Notes: generated from the letters alone by a model not told the origin. 64,000 nucleotides of DNA from Prevotella sp. UBA2444 (GCA_002342665.1 DDQK01000035.1:67087-131086), one strand, 5' to 3'. Shown: positions 1-9,802, counted from the stretch's first letter. Numbers and translations are program-made.

Positions 1-191
1 ATGTCGACATAGCCTCTTTCTCCCTCGGGATAGGCGTAGCTCATCACATTGACTACGGCTTCCTCGATGGCCAGGTTGAGACTCATTGTGGTACTGATGT
101 CGAACCCCGCTTCCTCACAGGCCATCTCGACAAACTCGCTCATTTGCGGGATTGTTTCGATGTCGTTGGGTAGTGTCAGCTTCTGTACCAT
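1..191 (-). CDS. RsbW-like anti-sigma/serine kinase ATPase (5' part only)
   Basis: The start codon is at 189-191 and 63 codons lie inside the window; the rest is beyond the left edge. The visible N-terminus has the pattern LNLAIEEAVVNVMSYAYP, which resembles the N box (E...N) of RsbW/SpoIIAB-type GHKL ATPases. Members of that family bind ATP and act as anti-sigma factors or serine kinases of STAS partners. It follows oadB by 30 nt on the same strand and is probably the last visible gene of that transcription unit. The ATP-lid and G boxes are not in view, so the exact subfamily is open. Confidence 0.7.
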   Translation of the reverse strand, partial: MVQKLTLPNDIETIPQMSEFVEMACEEAGFDISTTMSLNLAIEEAVVNVMSYAYPEGERGYVD

Positions 192-221
192 ATCTCTCAA
201 TGAATTAGTCTCTCAATGTTT

Positions 222-1379
222 TTATGAAAGGAATCCGAGCAGAGCACCTGCAGCTACGGCAGAGCCAATCACACCGGCTACATTCGGGCCCATGGCGTGC
301 ATGAGCAGGAAGTTGTGGCGATCATACTCCAGTCCGAGGTTGTTGGAGATGCGTGCTGCCATCGGTACGGCACTCACACCAGCATTACCAATGAGCGGAT
401 TCAGTTTCTTGCCTTCGGGCAAGAAGAGGTTCATGATCTTCACGAATAAGACACCAGAGGCAGTGGCAATCATGAAGGCCATGGCTCCCAGGGCGAATAT
501 CTTGATGGTGTTCATCGTGAGGAATTCTGATGCCTGGGTAGAGCAACCCACGGTGAGACCCAGCAGGATGACTACGATATCATTGAGTGAGGAACCTGCC
601 GTCTTCGCCAGACGGGTGGTCTTGCCACTCTCTTTCAGCAGGTTGCCGAAGAAGAGCATACCAAGCAGGGGCAGTCCTGAAGGTACGATGAACGTGGTCA
701 GCAGTAGTCCGATGATGGGGAATAATATGCGCTCAGTCTGTGAGACCTCGCGTCCGGGCTTCATCTTGATGACGCGTTCCTTATCGGTGGTGAGTAGTCG
801 CATGATGAACGGCTGGATGACAGGAACAAGGGCCATGTAGGAGTAGGCGCAAACCGCGATGGCACCCATCAGGTTGGGAGCCAGTTTCGATGAGAGGAAG
901 ATGGCTGTGGGACCGTCAGCACCGCCGATGATGGCAATACCTGCTGCCTGTGAGGGCTCGAAGCCCATGGCCAGAGCCACCATGTAGGCACCGAAGATGC
1001 CAAATTGAGCCGCAGCACCGATGAGCATCAGCTTGGGATTAGCCAGCAGTGCCGAGAAATCGGTCATTGCTCCAATGCCGAGGAAGATGAGGGGGGGATA
1101 CCAACCCTGTCGTACTCCTTGGTAGAAGATGTTGAGCACGGAGTTGTCCTCATAGAGCCCTATCTCCAATCCTGCGTCAGCACGGAAGGGGATATTGCCA
1201 AGGATGATGCCCAATCCGATGGGAACGAGCAGCAGAGGCTCAAAGTCTTTCTTAATGGCGAGCCAGATAAAGAAGGCTCCCACTGCTATCATGATGAGGT
1301 TACCCACGGTGGCATTGGCAAATGCCGTGTAGGTAAGGAACTCATGGAAATTCTGTATGATAAACTGTCCTAAATCCAT
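222..1379 (-). CDS. oadB: Sodium-translocating decarboxylase beta subunit (OadB/MmdB family)
   Basis: 385-residue polytopic inner-membrane protein that couples decarboxylation of a carboxybiotin to Na+ export. The family hallmarks are present: the GGADGPT loop with D155, corresponding to the Na+-site aspartate of Klebsiella OadB, and the GNAGVSAVPMAAR segment at about 331-343, which holds the conserved Asn, Ser and Arg. Length and hydrophobic profile are full. It lies 3 nt downstream of the biotin carrier gene, which it must work with. Substrate (methylmalonyl-CoA or oxaloacetate) cannot be told from this subunit; the nearby mutAB makes methylmalonyl-CoA more likely. Confidence 0.93.
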   Translation of the reverse strand: MDLGQFIIQNFHEFLTYTAFANATVGNLIMIAVGAFFIWLAIKKDFEPLLLVPIGLGIILGNIPFRADAGLEIGLYEDNSVLNIFYQGVRQGWYPPLIFLGIGAMTDFSALLANPKLMLIGAAAQFGIFGAYMVALAMGFEPSQAAGIAIIGGADGPTAIFLSSKLAPNLMGAIAVCAYSYMALVPVIQPFIMRLLTTDKERVIKMKPGREVSQTERILFPIIGLLLTTFIVPSGLPLLGMLFFGNLLKESGKTTRLAKTAGSSLNDIVVILLGLTVGCSTQASEFLTMNTIKIFALGAMAFMIATASGVLFVKIMNLFLPEGKKLNPLIGNAGVSAVPMAARISNNLGLEYDRHNFLLMHAMGPNVAGVIGSAVAAGALLGFLS

Positions 1380-1382
1380 AGC

Positions 1383-1835
1383 TTATCCGATAGTTAAGAG
1401 TACGGCACCCTCCATGACGGTCTCACCCTGTTTGACGGTGATTGAGGTTACGGTGCCCTCGTACTCTGATTCGATATTGTTCTGCATCTTCATGGCCTCT
1501 AAGACGAGTACCACATCGCCAACCTTTACGGTGTCACCCACGTTGACCTTCACTTCAGTGACGGTGCCGGGCAGGGGAGCCTTCACGGGAGAGCCGGTGC
1601 CTGCTGCCAATGGCTTGTCGGCTGCTGGGGCAACAGCTGGGGCGACGGCTGGACGAGCCACGGGCTTTGGAGCCTCTACGCGTACCTTCTTCAGCGTGCT
1701 CGTCGGGTTGATGGGCTGCTTAAGCTCTACGTCGAAACGAATGCCGTTGACATTCACCTTGGCTACGTTGCCCTCTACTTCTTCTATCTCTACGTCGTAA
1801 TCGACGCCTTGTACTTTATATTGATACTTATTCAT
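1383..1835 (-). CDS. Biotin carboxyl carrier protein of a sodium-pump decarboxylase
   Basis: 150 residues. The N-terminal third is a small beta-rich region, then an Ala/Pro/Val-rich flexible linker (about 55-80), then a biotinyl/lipoyl domain (about 83-150) with the biotin attachment motif EAMKMQN; K116 is the predicted biotinylated lysine. In the methylmalonyl-CoA or oxaloacetate decarboxylase complex this domain carries CO2 from the carboxyltransferase to OadB. It sits between the OadG-like gene (upstream) and oadB (downstream, 3 nt). The upstream 40-nt junction contains an 8-bp tandem repeat. Confidence 0.9.
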   Translation of the reverse strand: MNKYQYKVQGVDYDVEIEEVEGNVAKVNVNGIRFDVELKQPINPTSTLKKVRVEAPKPVARPAVAPAVAPAADKPLAAGTGSPVKAPLPGTVTEVKVNVGDTVKVGDVVLVLEAMKMQNNIESEYEGTVTSITVKQGETVMEGAVLLTIG

Positions 1836-1840
1836 TTTTC

Positions 1841-1871
1841 TTTGAACTTTGAGGTTTGAACTTTGAAGTTT
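1841..1871. repeat. 8-bp tandem repeat TTTGAACT at a gene junction
   Basis: About four imperfect copies of a TTTGAACT-like unit fill the gap between the lamin-tail/OadG gene and the biotin carrier gene. It is one of several short tandem repeat families at junctions in this window. Confidence 0.75.
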
Positions 1872-1875
1872 ATGA

Positions 1876-2901
1876 TTAGTGCAGCTCTGGTGCCGTTGGA
1901 ATCCTTGGAGCCTGATGGCTCTGAGGCTGCATCGGATCGTGGAAATGTGTCATCTGTGAATACTCATCACTCCATCCAGTTCGCTGCGACTTGATAGTGA
2001 TGACGCCAGACTCCACGTCGTGCACATCGTCTTGATACTGCTTGAGAGCCATGGAGATGACGGCAATGTATACCTCCTTGTCGATGCCTTTCTTCTCCAG
2101 ACCATCCTGCAGGATGTTGCCTGTGGCATGCGCAATGTCGTGGGTCACCTCCACCGTCTTGGTCACTGTCTTGATGGGCTGTGTATTCACCACTTTCTTT
2201 GCCGTGTCAAGATGGCGCATGATGAGGCCGAAGATCCAGAAGAATACGAAGAGCAGGGTCAGGCAGAAGAAGACGATGCCCATGGCCAGCAAGGTGATAC
2301 CAACGCCGTAGGGGTCTTCGCGCTTCAACTTGGCATCCTTGGTCTCATCCGTCTTGATGAAGTTTTCTATGCCGGGAGTTACATTCTCTGCCTTCTTTAC
2401 GCTCCAGGTGTTACCATGGCGTGCATAACTTTGGTCAGCTGCCAGTGCAGGGATACTTACGGAGTCAATCAGTTCCGTAGCGTTGCCATTGTAGAATCCA
2501 ATCCAGAGGGGCTCCGAGATAGGAATGTTCAGTGAGAGATGTAGCTTGCCCTGAGCAGGGTTTGAGTTACAGTAGAAAATCAAGTGCTGGTGTCCGCCAA
2601 TTTGTGTGCGCGGGTCACCGCTGGGGATGACGCTCATGCGCTTGATGCGCTCTGGCACGCTCATCTGAGGGTCGAGCACGCTGCGGTCTGTGGTGAAGTA
2701 CATGCCTCGCACATTATAGGTCGTGAATGAGGTGTTCTCAACCTCTATCCAGGCCTGCCTGTTGCCATACTCATCCACAATGCTGGCAGTGTTGTTGGTT
2801 AGCACCTCGTTGATGCGGATGTTCTTGGCTCCCTGAGCCATCACCGCTGCGGTGCTCGCCAGCATGACACTGCTTAGCAGTAGTTTCTTAAAGGTCTTCA
2901 T
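1876..2901 (-). CDS. OadG-family subunit fused to a lamin-tail domain
   Basis: 341 residues. Residues 1-22 look like a Sec signal peptide ending in AMAQ-type cleavage (MAQ/GAK). Residues about 25-180 have the pattern of a lamin-tail (LTD) beta-sandwich, starting IRINEVLTNN and including QAWIEVEN. Residues 201-228 form one strong transmembrane helix, typical of OadG gamma subunits, followed by a charged cytoplasmic tail. OadG normally stabilises the decarboxylase complex and contacts the carboxyltransferase and beta subunit; here an extra periplasmic LTD module is attached. The gene precedes the biotin carrier and oadB in one operon. The role of LTD is unknown. Confidence 0.82.
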   Translation of the reverse strand: MKTFKKLLLSSVMLASTAAVMAQGAKNIRINEVLTNNTASIVDEYGNRQAWIEVENTSFTTYNVRGMYFTTDRSVLDPQMSVPERIKRMSVIPSGDPRTQIGGHQHLIFYCNSNPAQGKLHLSLNIPISEPLWIGFYNGNATELIDSVSIPALAADQSYARHGNTWSVKKAENVTPGIENFIKTDETKDAKLKREDPYGVGITLLAMGIVFFCLTLLFVFFWIFGLIMRHLDTAKKVVNTQPIKTVTKTVEVTHDIAHATGNILQDGLEKKGIDKEVYIAVISMALKQYQDDVHDVESGVITIKSQRTGWSDEYSQMTHFHDPMQPQSHQAPRIPTAPELH

Positions 2902-2952
2902 CTTTTAGTTACGTGTATATGTTAATTATCTATTCTTGATCTTTTATCGTTC

Positions 2953-4644
2953 TCATCCACAGAAGAACAGCACTACTATCTGCGCAGTGAAAATCCTTAG
3001 GAACATGGAGAGGGGATATACCGTGGAATAGCCGATGGCAGGAGCCTCCTTGGAGCAGATGCTGTTGGCATAGGCCAGTGCAGGAGGGTCGGTGTAGGTA
3101 CCGGCTATCATTCCGGCGATGGTGAAGTAGTTGAACTTATAGCGTATCCGGGCTATCGGGCCTACTATCAGGATGGGAATGATGGTGATGAGGAAGCCTG
3201 TGAGCACGTATAGCAATCCATCGCCTTCGACTACAGTTGAGAAGAATGAGGCTCCAGCCTTGATGCCTACCGACGCGAGGAAGAGCACAAGGCCTATCTC
3301 GCGTAGCATCATGTTGGCAGAGGTGGTGGTGTAGGTCACCAGATGAATCTTGTAACCGTAGCGCCCTATCAGAATAGCCACAATCAGCGGTCCGCCTGCC
3401 AGACCCAGTTTTACGGGGACAGGCATGCCTGGGATGGCGAAGGGCAGCGATCCGAAGATAAGCCCGAGGAAGATGCCCACGAAGATGGTGGCAATATTTG
3501 GCGCGTTCAGACGACGGATGGAGTTACCCATCTTGCCTGCCACGCGATCGACGGCATCTTCAGGACCTACCACCATGATGCGGTCGCCTACCTGTAGGGG
3601 CAGGCTGGCAGAGGCGAAGAGGTCCATGCCGTGACGGGTGACACGAGTGACATTAACACCATAAACACTCGAGAAATGCATCGAGCCCAACGACTTGCCA
3701 TTGATGGAGGCGTTGGTGATCAGGATGCGCTTCGACACCAGGGGCTGGTCACTTTGCTCAAAGTCGATGTCGAGTTTCGGGCCGATGAATGCCATGATGG
3801 CCTCCTGGTCAGCCTCAGCACATACAATGAGCATCTGGTCGCCGATATGGAAGATGGTATCGCGGTTGGGGATGCAGAGCTCACCTTGGTGTACAAGGCG
3901 CGATACTACAAAGTCGCGGTTCAGAAAGTCGTGTACCTGCAACAAGGTCTTACCCTCCAGATACTTGTTTGTCACCTCCAGGTGCATCTTGTAGGGCTTC
4001 TTGTTGGTGTTACCCTCTTCCTGTGCAGCCAGCTGGAGCTCTTCGTCTTCGAGTTTTACCTTGCATATATACCTTATTAATATAGTAGCACCAATGATAC
4101 CCAGCACACCGAGAGGGTAGGCACAGGCATATGCGGAGGCTATTTGAGGTGCACCATTGGGGAATACCGTCGTCAGTGCTTCGTTGGCAGCACCGAGACC
4201 GGGGGTGTTGGTCACGGCACCATAGAGGGTACCTACCATCATAGGCAGGTTGACAGGGTTGCTGGTATCGAAGAAGATATAATAGCATGCGAACATCACC
4301 AGGATGTTCAGCAATATAGCACTTGTAGCCAAACCGTTGAGTTTGATGCCTGCGGTACCGAAACTCTCGAAAAAGCCGGGACCCACCTGCAGACCAATCA
4401 TGAACACGAAGAGTATCAGCCCAAAGTCTTGAATAAACGTCAGGATGGGGATAGGGGCCGTAAATCCGATGTGTCCAGCCAGAATGCCCGCAAAAAGAAC
4501 GAATGTGACACCCAAGGAGATGCCGAACACCTTGATTTTACCCAAATAGACGCCCACGGCTATCACGATGGCGTAGAGAAGAGCAATGTGCGCCACCGAG
4601 TCAGTCGACGTAAACAGGTCTTTTAACCATTGAAATGATTCCAT
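2953..4644 (-). CDS. AspT/YidE/YbjL-family putative transporter with two TrkA-C domains
   Basis: 563 residues from ATG at 4642-4644. The longer reading starting at 4686 is rejected because its ATG overlaps the predicted -7 promoter box. Layout: an N-terminal set of about five membrane helices, two central RCK-C/TrkA-C regulatory domains (about 200-370, each ending in a GDQMLIV or GDRIMVV strand), then a second helix set, the AspT/YidE duplication architecture. Relatives include aspartate:alanine and succinate antiporters. It is 51 nt upstream of the LTD-OadG gene on the same strand, so a link with dicarboxylate metabolism is plausible but inferred. Confidence 0.88.
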   Translation of the reverse strand: MESFQWLKDLFTSTDSVAHIALLYAIVIAVGVYLGKIKVFGISLGVTFVLFAGILAGHIGFTAPIPILTFIQDFGLILFVFMIGLQVGPGFFESFGTAGIKLNGLATSAILLNILVMFACYYIFFDTSNPVNLPMMVGTLYGAVTNTPGLGAANEALTTVFPNGAPQIASAYACAYPLGVLGIIGATILIRYICKVKLEDEELQLAAQEEGNTNKKPYKMHLEVTNKYLEGKTLLQVHDFLNRDFVVSRLVHQGELCIPNRDTIFHIGDQMLIVCAEADQEAIMAFIGPKLDIDFEQSDQPLVSKRILITNASINGKSLGSMHFSSVYGVNVTRVTRHGMDLFASASLPLQVGDRIMVVGPEDAVDRVAGKMGNSIRRLNAPNIATIFVGIFLGLIFGSLPFAIPGMPVPVKLGLAGGPLIVAILIGRYGYKIHLVTYTTTSANMMLREIGLVLFLASVGIKAGASFFSTVVEGDGLLYVLTGFLITIIPILIVGPIARIRYKFNYFTIAGMIAGTYTDPPALAYANSICSKEAPAIGYSTVYPLSMFLRIFTAQIVVLFFCG

Positions 4645-4683
4645 CAGCAGATACCAACTATAGTTATTCTTTAATTTCGGATG

Positions 4684-4691
4684 CAAAGGTA
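4684..4691 (-). promoter_or_regulatory. Bacteroidetes -7 box (TACCTTTG) for the transporter operon
   Basis: TACCTTTG on the minus strand, matching TAnnTTTG; a clear -33 TTTG is not seen. It places transcription start near 4677, which supports the start codon at 4644. Confidence 0.65.
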
Positions 4692-4796
4692 CTCAAAAAA
4701 TGCTCATTAATCGCATTTTTGTGCACGATTTTTTGAATAAAATCCGTTTTTTTATTTCTTTCACAATTCAAAAGACCAGTTTGAACAAAAAAGTTG

Positions 4797-4804
4797 TAAC
4801 TTTG
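4797..4804 (+). promoter_or_regulatory. Bacteroidetes -7 box (TAACTTTG) for mutAB
   Basis: TAACTTTG 55 nt upstream of the mutA ATG, matching TAnnTTTG. The 173-bp gap between the transporter and mutA thus holds two divergent promoters and little else. Confidence 0.65.
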
Positions 4805-4859
4805 TGGCCTGTTTAGTGAAGCTAAAACATCTTATATAATAATTTAACGTAATTGATCT

Positions 4860-6704
4860 ATGGCAAACAAAGAGAAACTCTTTACCGAGTTTCAGGCGCC
4901 AACCACCCAAGAGTGGCTCGACAAAATCGAAGTCGACCTCAAGGGGGCTGACTTCCAGAAGCGACTGGTATGGAGAACAAATGAAGGCTTCAATGTGCAG
5001 CCTTTCTATCGTCGTGAGGACTTGAAAGACCTCAAGACCCCGGATTCCCTTCCAGGGGAGTTCCCTTTCGTTCGTGGTAACAAGAAGGATTCCAATGAGT
5101 GGTATGTCAGACAGAACATCGCTGTCAATGATCCTGCTGAGGCCAACAAGAAGGCGCTTGACATCCTTAACAAGGGCATCGATTCTTTGGGCTTCCGTAT
5201 TCCCAAGGATTTGGTGACAGCTGAGGATATCGAGACATTACTCGATGGTATCTACTGTGAGATTGTTGACCTGAACTTCCGGACTTGTCCCTGCAAGGCC
5301 CTCGTGCTGGCTGAGATCGTGGATGCTTATTTCCAGAAGAAGGGCTTCGACAAGGAAAAACTTTCGTTCACTGTGGGCTTCGACCCTATCGAGAACGCAC
5401 TTACTAAAGGTAAGGACGTGACCGAACGTCTGGCTGATGGTCCTAAGATTGTTGAACTGTTGAAGGCCTATCCGAAGGCTCACGTGATGACCGTTCACAC
5501 AGAGACGCTCAACAATGCGGGTGCCTATATCGTGCAGGAGCTGGGCTATGCGCTGGCCTGGGGTAACGAGTATCTGCAGCAGTTGGTGGATGCCGGTGTC
5601 GACGTCGACCTCGCTGCCCGTCAGATGAAATTCTACATGGGTGTCTCTGAGAACTATTTCATGGAGATTGCCAAGTTCCGTGCTGCCCGTCTGCTTTGGG
5701 CTCAGATTGTCAAGCAGTACGAGCCGAAGGATGACAACAGTGCCAAGATGTGCATCAATGCTACCACAACGACGTACAACCAGACCCTGTTTGACTCATA
5801 CGTCAATCTGCTGCGCTCCCAGACAGAAGCAATGTCAGCAGCGCTTGGCGGAGTACATTCGATGGTTGTCACGCCGTTCAATGTGTCTTATGAGAAACCC
5901 ACTGATTTCTCCGAGCGCATCGCACGCAATCAACAATTGCTGATTAAGGAGGAGAGCCATTTCGACCGTATCGTCGACCCCTCAGCTGGTTCCTATTATA
6001 TCGAGCACCTCACTGATGCTTTGGCTCAGGAGGCCTGGAAGATATTCCTCAAGATTGAGGATGAAGGTGGATTCATGGAGGCTGTTAAGAAGGGCATCGT
6101 ACAGGATGATATCAACGCCACCAACGTGAAGCGTCATGGTGATGCTGCCAAGCGTAAGGAGTTCCTGCTCGGCACCAACCAGTTCCCCAACTTCACCGAG
6201 AAGAGTGATGGTAAGCGTCCTGTTGGGGCATGTGGTTGTGGCTGCGGCTGCGAGGCCCCCTTCAAGAAGCTCGAGTCAACTCGTCTTGCTGCCGATTTCG
6301 AAGACCTTCGTATCCATACAGAGGAGACAAAGGTGCCTACTGCATTCATGCTCACTATCGGCAATCTGGCCATGCGTCAGGCACGTGCCCAGTTCTCTTG
6401 CAATTTCCTCGCCTGCGCCGGCTACAAGGTAATCGACAACCTCGGTTTCAAGACCGTAGAGGAAGGTGTCGACGCAGCCCTCGAGGCAAAGGCCGACATC
6501 GTGGTCATCTGCTCCAGCGATGATGAGTATGCAGAATATGCCATTCCTGCATTTAAGTATCTCAACGGACGTGCTATGTTCGTAGTGGCCGGTGCACCTG
6601 CCTGCATGGAAGATCTGAAGGCAGCTGGTATCGAGAACTTCATACACGTACGTTGCAACGTGCTCGAGACATTGAAAGAATATAATCAGAAACTTGGTAT
6701 TTAA
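4860..6704 (+). CDS. mutA: Methylmalonyl-CoA mutase small (beta) subunit
   Basis: 614 residues. It pairs with MutB to interconvert succinyl-CoA and (R)-methylmalonyl-CoA in the succinate/propionate pathway. The N-terminal two thirds is the mutase TIM-barrel fold; the C-terminal domain is the B12-like Rossmann domain. This small subunit lacks the DxHxxG cobalamin motif, as usual for MutA. Between the domains is an odd linker with four alternating cysteines (C458, C460, C462, C464; pattern CGCGCGC). It is 19 nt upstream of mutB in one operon with a promoter at 4797. Confidence 0.95.
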   Translation: MANKEKLFTEFQAPTTQEWLDKIEVDLKGADFQKRLVWRTNEGFNVQPFYRREDLKDLKTPDSLPGEFPFVRGNKKDSNEWYVRQNIAVNDPAEANKKALDILNKGIDSLGFRIPKDLVTAEDIETLLDGIYCEIVDLNFRTCPCKALVLAEIVDAYFQKKGFDKEKLSFTVGFDPIENALTKGKDVTERLADGPKIVELLKAYPKAHVMTVHTETLNNAGAYIVQELGYALAWGNEYLQQLVDAGVDVDLAARQMKFYMGVSENYFMEIAKFRAARLLWAQIVKQYEPKDDNSAKMCINATTTTYNQTLFDSYVNLLRSQTEAMSAALGGVHSMVVTPFNVSYEKPTDFSERIARNQQLLIKEESHFDRIVDPSAGSYYIEHLTDALAQEAWKIFLKIEDEGGFMEAVKKGIVQDDINATNVKRHGDAAKRKEFLLGTNQFPNFTEKSDGKRPVGACGCGCGCEAPFKKLESTRLAADFEDLRIHTEETKVPTAFMLTIGNLAMRQARAQFSCNFLACAGYKVIDNLGFKTVEEGVDAALEAKADIVVICSSDDEYAEYAIPAFKYLNGRAMFVVAGAPACMEDLKAAGIENFIHVRCNVLETLKEYNQKLGI

Positions 6705-6723
6705 AGAATAGGAGGCTTGAATT

Positions 6724-8889
6724 ATGCGTAAACAGTTTAAAGATATTGATATCTATGCAGGCATCAAGGCTCAAGATGGTGCCAAGTGGGTAAAGGACAA
6801 CAACATCACTGAGAACTGGCATACGCCAGAGCATATTGATGTACGTCCTGTCTATACGAAAGAAGACCTCGAAGGCATGGAGCACCTCGACTTCACAGCC
6901 GGTATTCCTCCCTATCTTCGTGGCCCGTACTCCATGATGTATCCGTTCCGCCCGTGGACTATCCGTCAGTATGCAGGATTCTCTACTGCCGAGGAGTCGA
7001 ATGCGTTCTATCGCCGTAACCTCGCTTCTGGTCAGAAGGGCCTTTCAGTAGCCTTCGACCTGCCGACACACCGTGGTTACGACCCCGACAACCCCCGTGT
7101 GGTGGGTGATGTGGGTAAGGCTGGTGTGTCTATCTGCAATGAGGAGAACATGAAGGTGCTCTTCTCTGGCATCCCCTTGAACAAGATGTCTGTGTCTATG
7201 ACCATGAACGGTGCCGTGCTGCCTATCCTGGCATTCTACATCGTGGCAGGTCTGGAGCAGGGTGCCCAGCTTGAGGAGATGGCTGGAACCATCCAGAACG
7301 ATATCCTGAAGGAGTTCATGGTGCGTAACACCTATATCTATCCCCCCGCATTCTCCATGAAGATTATCGCCGACATCTTCGAGTACACCTCGCAGAAGAT
7401 GCCGAAGTTCAACTCCATCTCCATCTCGGGTTATCACATGCAGGAGGCCGGTGCTACGGCCGACATCGAGTTGGCTTATACCTTGGCCGACGGTATGGAC
7501 TATCTCCGTACGGGTGTCAATGCCGGTATTGATGTGGATGCCTTCGCACCCCGCCTTAGCTTCTTCTGGGCCATTGGTATGAACCACTTCATGGAGATTG
7601 CCAAGATGCGTGCAGGCCGTCTGCTGTGGGCTAAGATTGTGAAGTCGTTCGGTGCCAAGAACCCGAAGTCGCTCGCCCTGCGTACCCACTCTCAGACCTC
7701 TGGCTGGTCACTCACCGAGCAGGATCCCTTCAACAACGTGGGCCGTACCTGTATCGAGGCCATGGCTGCCGTACTGGGGCACACCCAGTCGCTGCATACC
7801 AACGCTCTCGACGAGGCCATCGCCCTGCCTACCGACTTCTCGGCCCGTATCGCCCGTAACACCCAGATATATATTCAGAACGAGACGAAGGTCTGCAAGC
7901 AGATCGACCCCTGGGCTGGCTCCTACTATGTGGAGACGCTCACCAACGAGCTCGTCCACAAGGCATGGGAGCACATCCAGGAGATTGAGAAGCTCGGCGG
8001 TATGGCCAAGGCTATCGAGACGGGTCTGCCCAAGATGCGTATCGAGGAGGCTGCTGCCCGCACGCAGGCCCGCATCGACAGCGGCGTGCAGACCATCGTG
8101 GGTACCAACAAGTACCGTCTCGACCACGAGGATCCTATCGATATCCTTGAGGTGGACAATACCGCCGTGCGCAAGCAGCAGGAGGAGAGCCTCAGGCAGG
8201 TGCGTGCCACACGCGACGAGGCTGCCTGCCAGGCTGCCCTGAAGGCCATCACCGAGTGCGTGCGCGACTTCCAGGAGGGCCGCAAGTCGGAGCACAACCT
8301 GCTCGACCTCGCCGTGAAGGCCGCCCAGTTGCGTTGTACCCTTGGTGAGATTTCAGATGCCTGCGAGGAGATCGTGGGCCGTTATAAAGCAGTAATCAGA
8401 ACAATTTCAGGCGTGTATAGTTCAGAATCAAAGAACGACAGCGACTTCGAGTTGGCTTGTAAGCTGACCGACGAGTTCGCAGAGAAGGAGGGTCGCCGCC
8501 CGCGTATCTTCATCGCCAAGATGGGACAGGACGGACACGACCGTGGTGCTAAGGTGGTGGCTACAGGCTACGCAGACTGTGGTTTCGACGTGGATATGGG
8601 ACCGCTGTTCCAGACTCCTGCCGAAGCTGCCCGTGAGGCTGTCGAGAATGATGTCCATTGTGTGGGCGCATCGTCGCTTGCCGCTGGTCACAAGACGCTC
8701 ATTCCGCAGCTTATCGAGGAACTGAAGAAACTGGGCCGCGAGGATATCATGGTCATCGCCGGTGGCGTGATTCCCGCACAGGACTACGACTTCCTCTATA
8801 AAGCAGGTGTTGCCGCCATCTTCGGCCCTGGAACCTCCGTGGCCAAGGCAGCCGTTGAGATGATGAAGATCCTGCTCGATAAGGAGTAG
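6724..8889 (+). CDS. mutB: Methylmalonyl-CoA mutase large (alpha) subunit, B12-binding
   Basis: 721 residues, full family length. The catalytic TIM barrel occupies about 50-550; the C-terminal B12-binding domain carries DxHxxG as D603-G604-H605-D606-R607-G608, with H605 the lower cobalt ligand. It catalyses the adenosylcobalamin-dependent rearrangement of succinyl-CoA to methylmalonyl-CoA with MutA. A strong hairpin terminator follows 26 nt after the stop. Together with the membrane decarboxylase genes to the left, this supports propionate production, although the CoA carboxyltransferase and epimerase are not in the window. Confidence 0.97.
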   Translation: MRKQFKDIDIYAGIKAQDGAKWVKDNNITENWHTPEHIDVRPVYTKEDLEGMEHLDFTAGIPPYLRGPYSMMYPFRPWTIRQYAGFSTAEESNAFYRRNLASGQKGLSVAFDLPTHRGYDPDNPRVVGDVGKAGVSICNEENMKVLFSGIPLNKMSVSMTMNGAVLPILAFYIVAGLEQGAQLEEMAGTIQNDILKEFMVRNTYIYPPAFSMKIIADIFEYTSQKMPKFNSISISGYHMQEAGATADIELAYTLADGMDYLRTGVNAGIDVDAFAPRLSFFWAIGMNHFMEIAKMRAGRLLWAKIVKSFGAKNPKSLALRTHSQTSGWSLTEQDPFNNVGRTCIEAMAAVLGHTQSLHTNALDEAIALPTDFSARIARNTQIYIQNETKVCKQIDPWAGSYYVETLTNELVHKAWEHIQEIEKLGGMAKAIETGLPKMRIEEAAARTQARIDSGVQTIVGTNKYRLDHEDPIDILEVDNTAVRKQQEESLRQVRATRDEAACQAALKAITECVRDFQEGRKSEHNLLDLAVKAAQLRCTLGEISDACEEIVGRYKAVIRTISGVYSSESKNDSDFELACKLTDEFAEKEGRRPRIFIAKMGQDGHDRGAKVVATGYADCGFDVDMGPLFQTPAEAAREAVENDVHCVGASSLAAGHKTLIPQLIEELKKLGREDIMVIAGGVIPAQDYDFLYKAGVAAIFGPGTSVAKAAVEMMKILLDKE

Positions 8890-8915
8890 TCCTCGAAGAG
8901 AGCATCTACGAAAAA

Positions 8916-8935
8916 GCCCTGCCAATCGGCAGGGC
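8916..8935. terminator. Bidirectional intrinsic terminator after mutB and the 84-aa gene
   Basis: Perfect 8-bp stem GCCCTGCC/GGCAGGGC with a 4-nt loop, an A5 run on the left and a T-rich run on the right, so it can stop transcription from both convergent genes. Confidence 0.85.
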
Positions 8936-8958
8936 TTCTTCTTTATTGCTTGTTGCTA

Positions 8959-9213
8959 TTACCACGGCATCATGTCACGTTCGCCGGGGCGATGGGCTTT
9001 GCCATCCTCGTCCTTGATGTACACCTGCAGGTCCTCCATATAGCCTCCTGTCTCTTCCTGCAGTTTCTTCAGGATGGCCTTGGTTTCCTCGAAACCAAAG
9101 AACTCCTTCGCTGAACCGATGTGGTTGGTAAACTCTAACTTCTTTTTCTCTGTGTCAAGAACGGAGATGAACTCATCCTTCGTACGGTCTCCGATAACAA
9201 ATTTCTTGCTCAT
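8959..9213 (-). CDS. Small conserved-looking protein of unknown function (84 aa)
   Basis: 84 residues from ATG at 9211-9213. A longer reading (start 9255) is rejected because that codon lies inside the -7 box. It begins MSKKFVIGDRTKDEFI and is hydrophilic, mixed alpha/beta, with no signal peptide, cysteines or membrane helix. I do not recognise the family. It has its own promoter (9253-9260) and shares a terminator with mutB, so it is probably a real single-gene unit. Confidence 0.75.
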   Translation of the reverse strand: MSKKFVIGDRTKDEFISVLDTEKKKLEFTNHIGSAKEFFGFEETKAILKKLQEETGGYMEDLQVYIKDEDGKAHRPGERDMMPW

Positions 9214-9252
9214 AATTCTTTGCTTTTTTGTTGTTGTTTCAAATTGATGGTG

Positions 9253-9260
9253 CAAAGATA
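9253..9260 (-). promoter_or_regulatory. -7 box (TATCTTTG) for the 84-aa gene
   Basis: TATCTTTG on the minus strand, 39 nt upstream of the chosen ATG; matches TAnnTTTG. Confidence 0.6.
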
Positions 9261-9319
9261 CAAACTTTCCCGATACTTTGTTATCTTTTATGCGTAAAAA
9301 ATCGTGAAAACGTTTGAGT

Positions 9320-9802
9320 TTACTCCTGACGCGGACCCTTGCCCCTGCCGCCGCGTTTATGGCGCTCCTGCCACTTTTTCTGCTGGTCGGCAGTCAGAAT
9401 CTCTTGGAGCTTCTTGTTATACTCTTCGCGCTTGGCCTGGCGCTTCTTGAATTCAGCCTTTTGGGCCTCAGTCATCTGTGGGCGATCCGGACGCTTGTCT
9501 GCCTTTGGTGCCTGTTCTGTTGCTCCCGTTTGGGCATCGGGGCGTGGACCATGATGATGTCCACGTCCGCCTCTGGGACCTCTTCCCATGCCCGGGCCAC
9601 CCAGTACGTCCTGATACTCCTTGTTCAGTTGCAGCACCTGTGCCTTCTGTTTGTCGTTGAGCCCCAGGTCTTTGGCCATACGGTCTGTCATCTGTTGTGC
9701 GTCGGGCTTACGCGGGGTGCGGCGCTCCTTGTTGTCACTCTCTTGAGCCATTGCTGCCATGATGGTCAGCAGGGCAATCAGTGTCAATGCAATCTTTTTC
9801 AT
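9320..9802 (-). CDS. DUF4890/Spy-like exported protein
   Basis: 160 residues. Residues 1-20 are a Sec signal peptide ending AMAQ. The mature part is two charged helical stretches with a Gly/Arg/His-rich loop between them (about 70-95, GRGPRGGRGHHHG). The repeated pattern LNDKQKAQVLQLNKEYQDV and a C-terminal LTADQQKKW element resemble DUF4890 and Spy/CpxP-type periplasmic proteins, which may bind misfolded proteins or metal. The His-rich loop could bind metal, but that is speculation. The flanking gaps suggest a single-gene unit. Confidence 0.75.
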   Translation of the reverse strand: MKKIALTLIALLTIMAAMAQESDNKERRTPRKPDAQQMTDRMAKDLGLNDKQKAQVLQLNKEYQDVLGGPGMGRGPRGGRGHHHGPRPDAQTGATEQAPKADKRPDRPQMTEAQKAEFKKRQAKREEYNKKLQEILTADQQKKWQERHKRGGRGKGPRQE

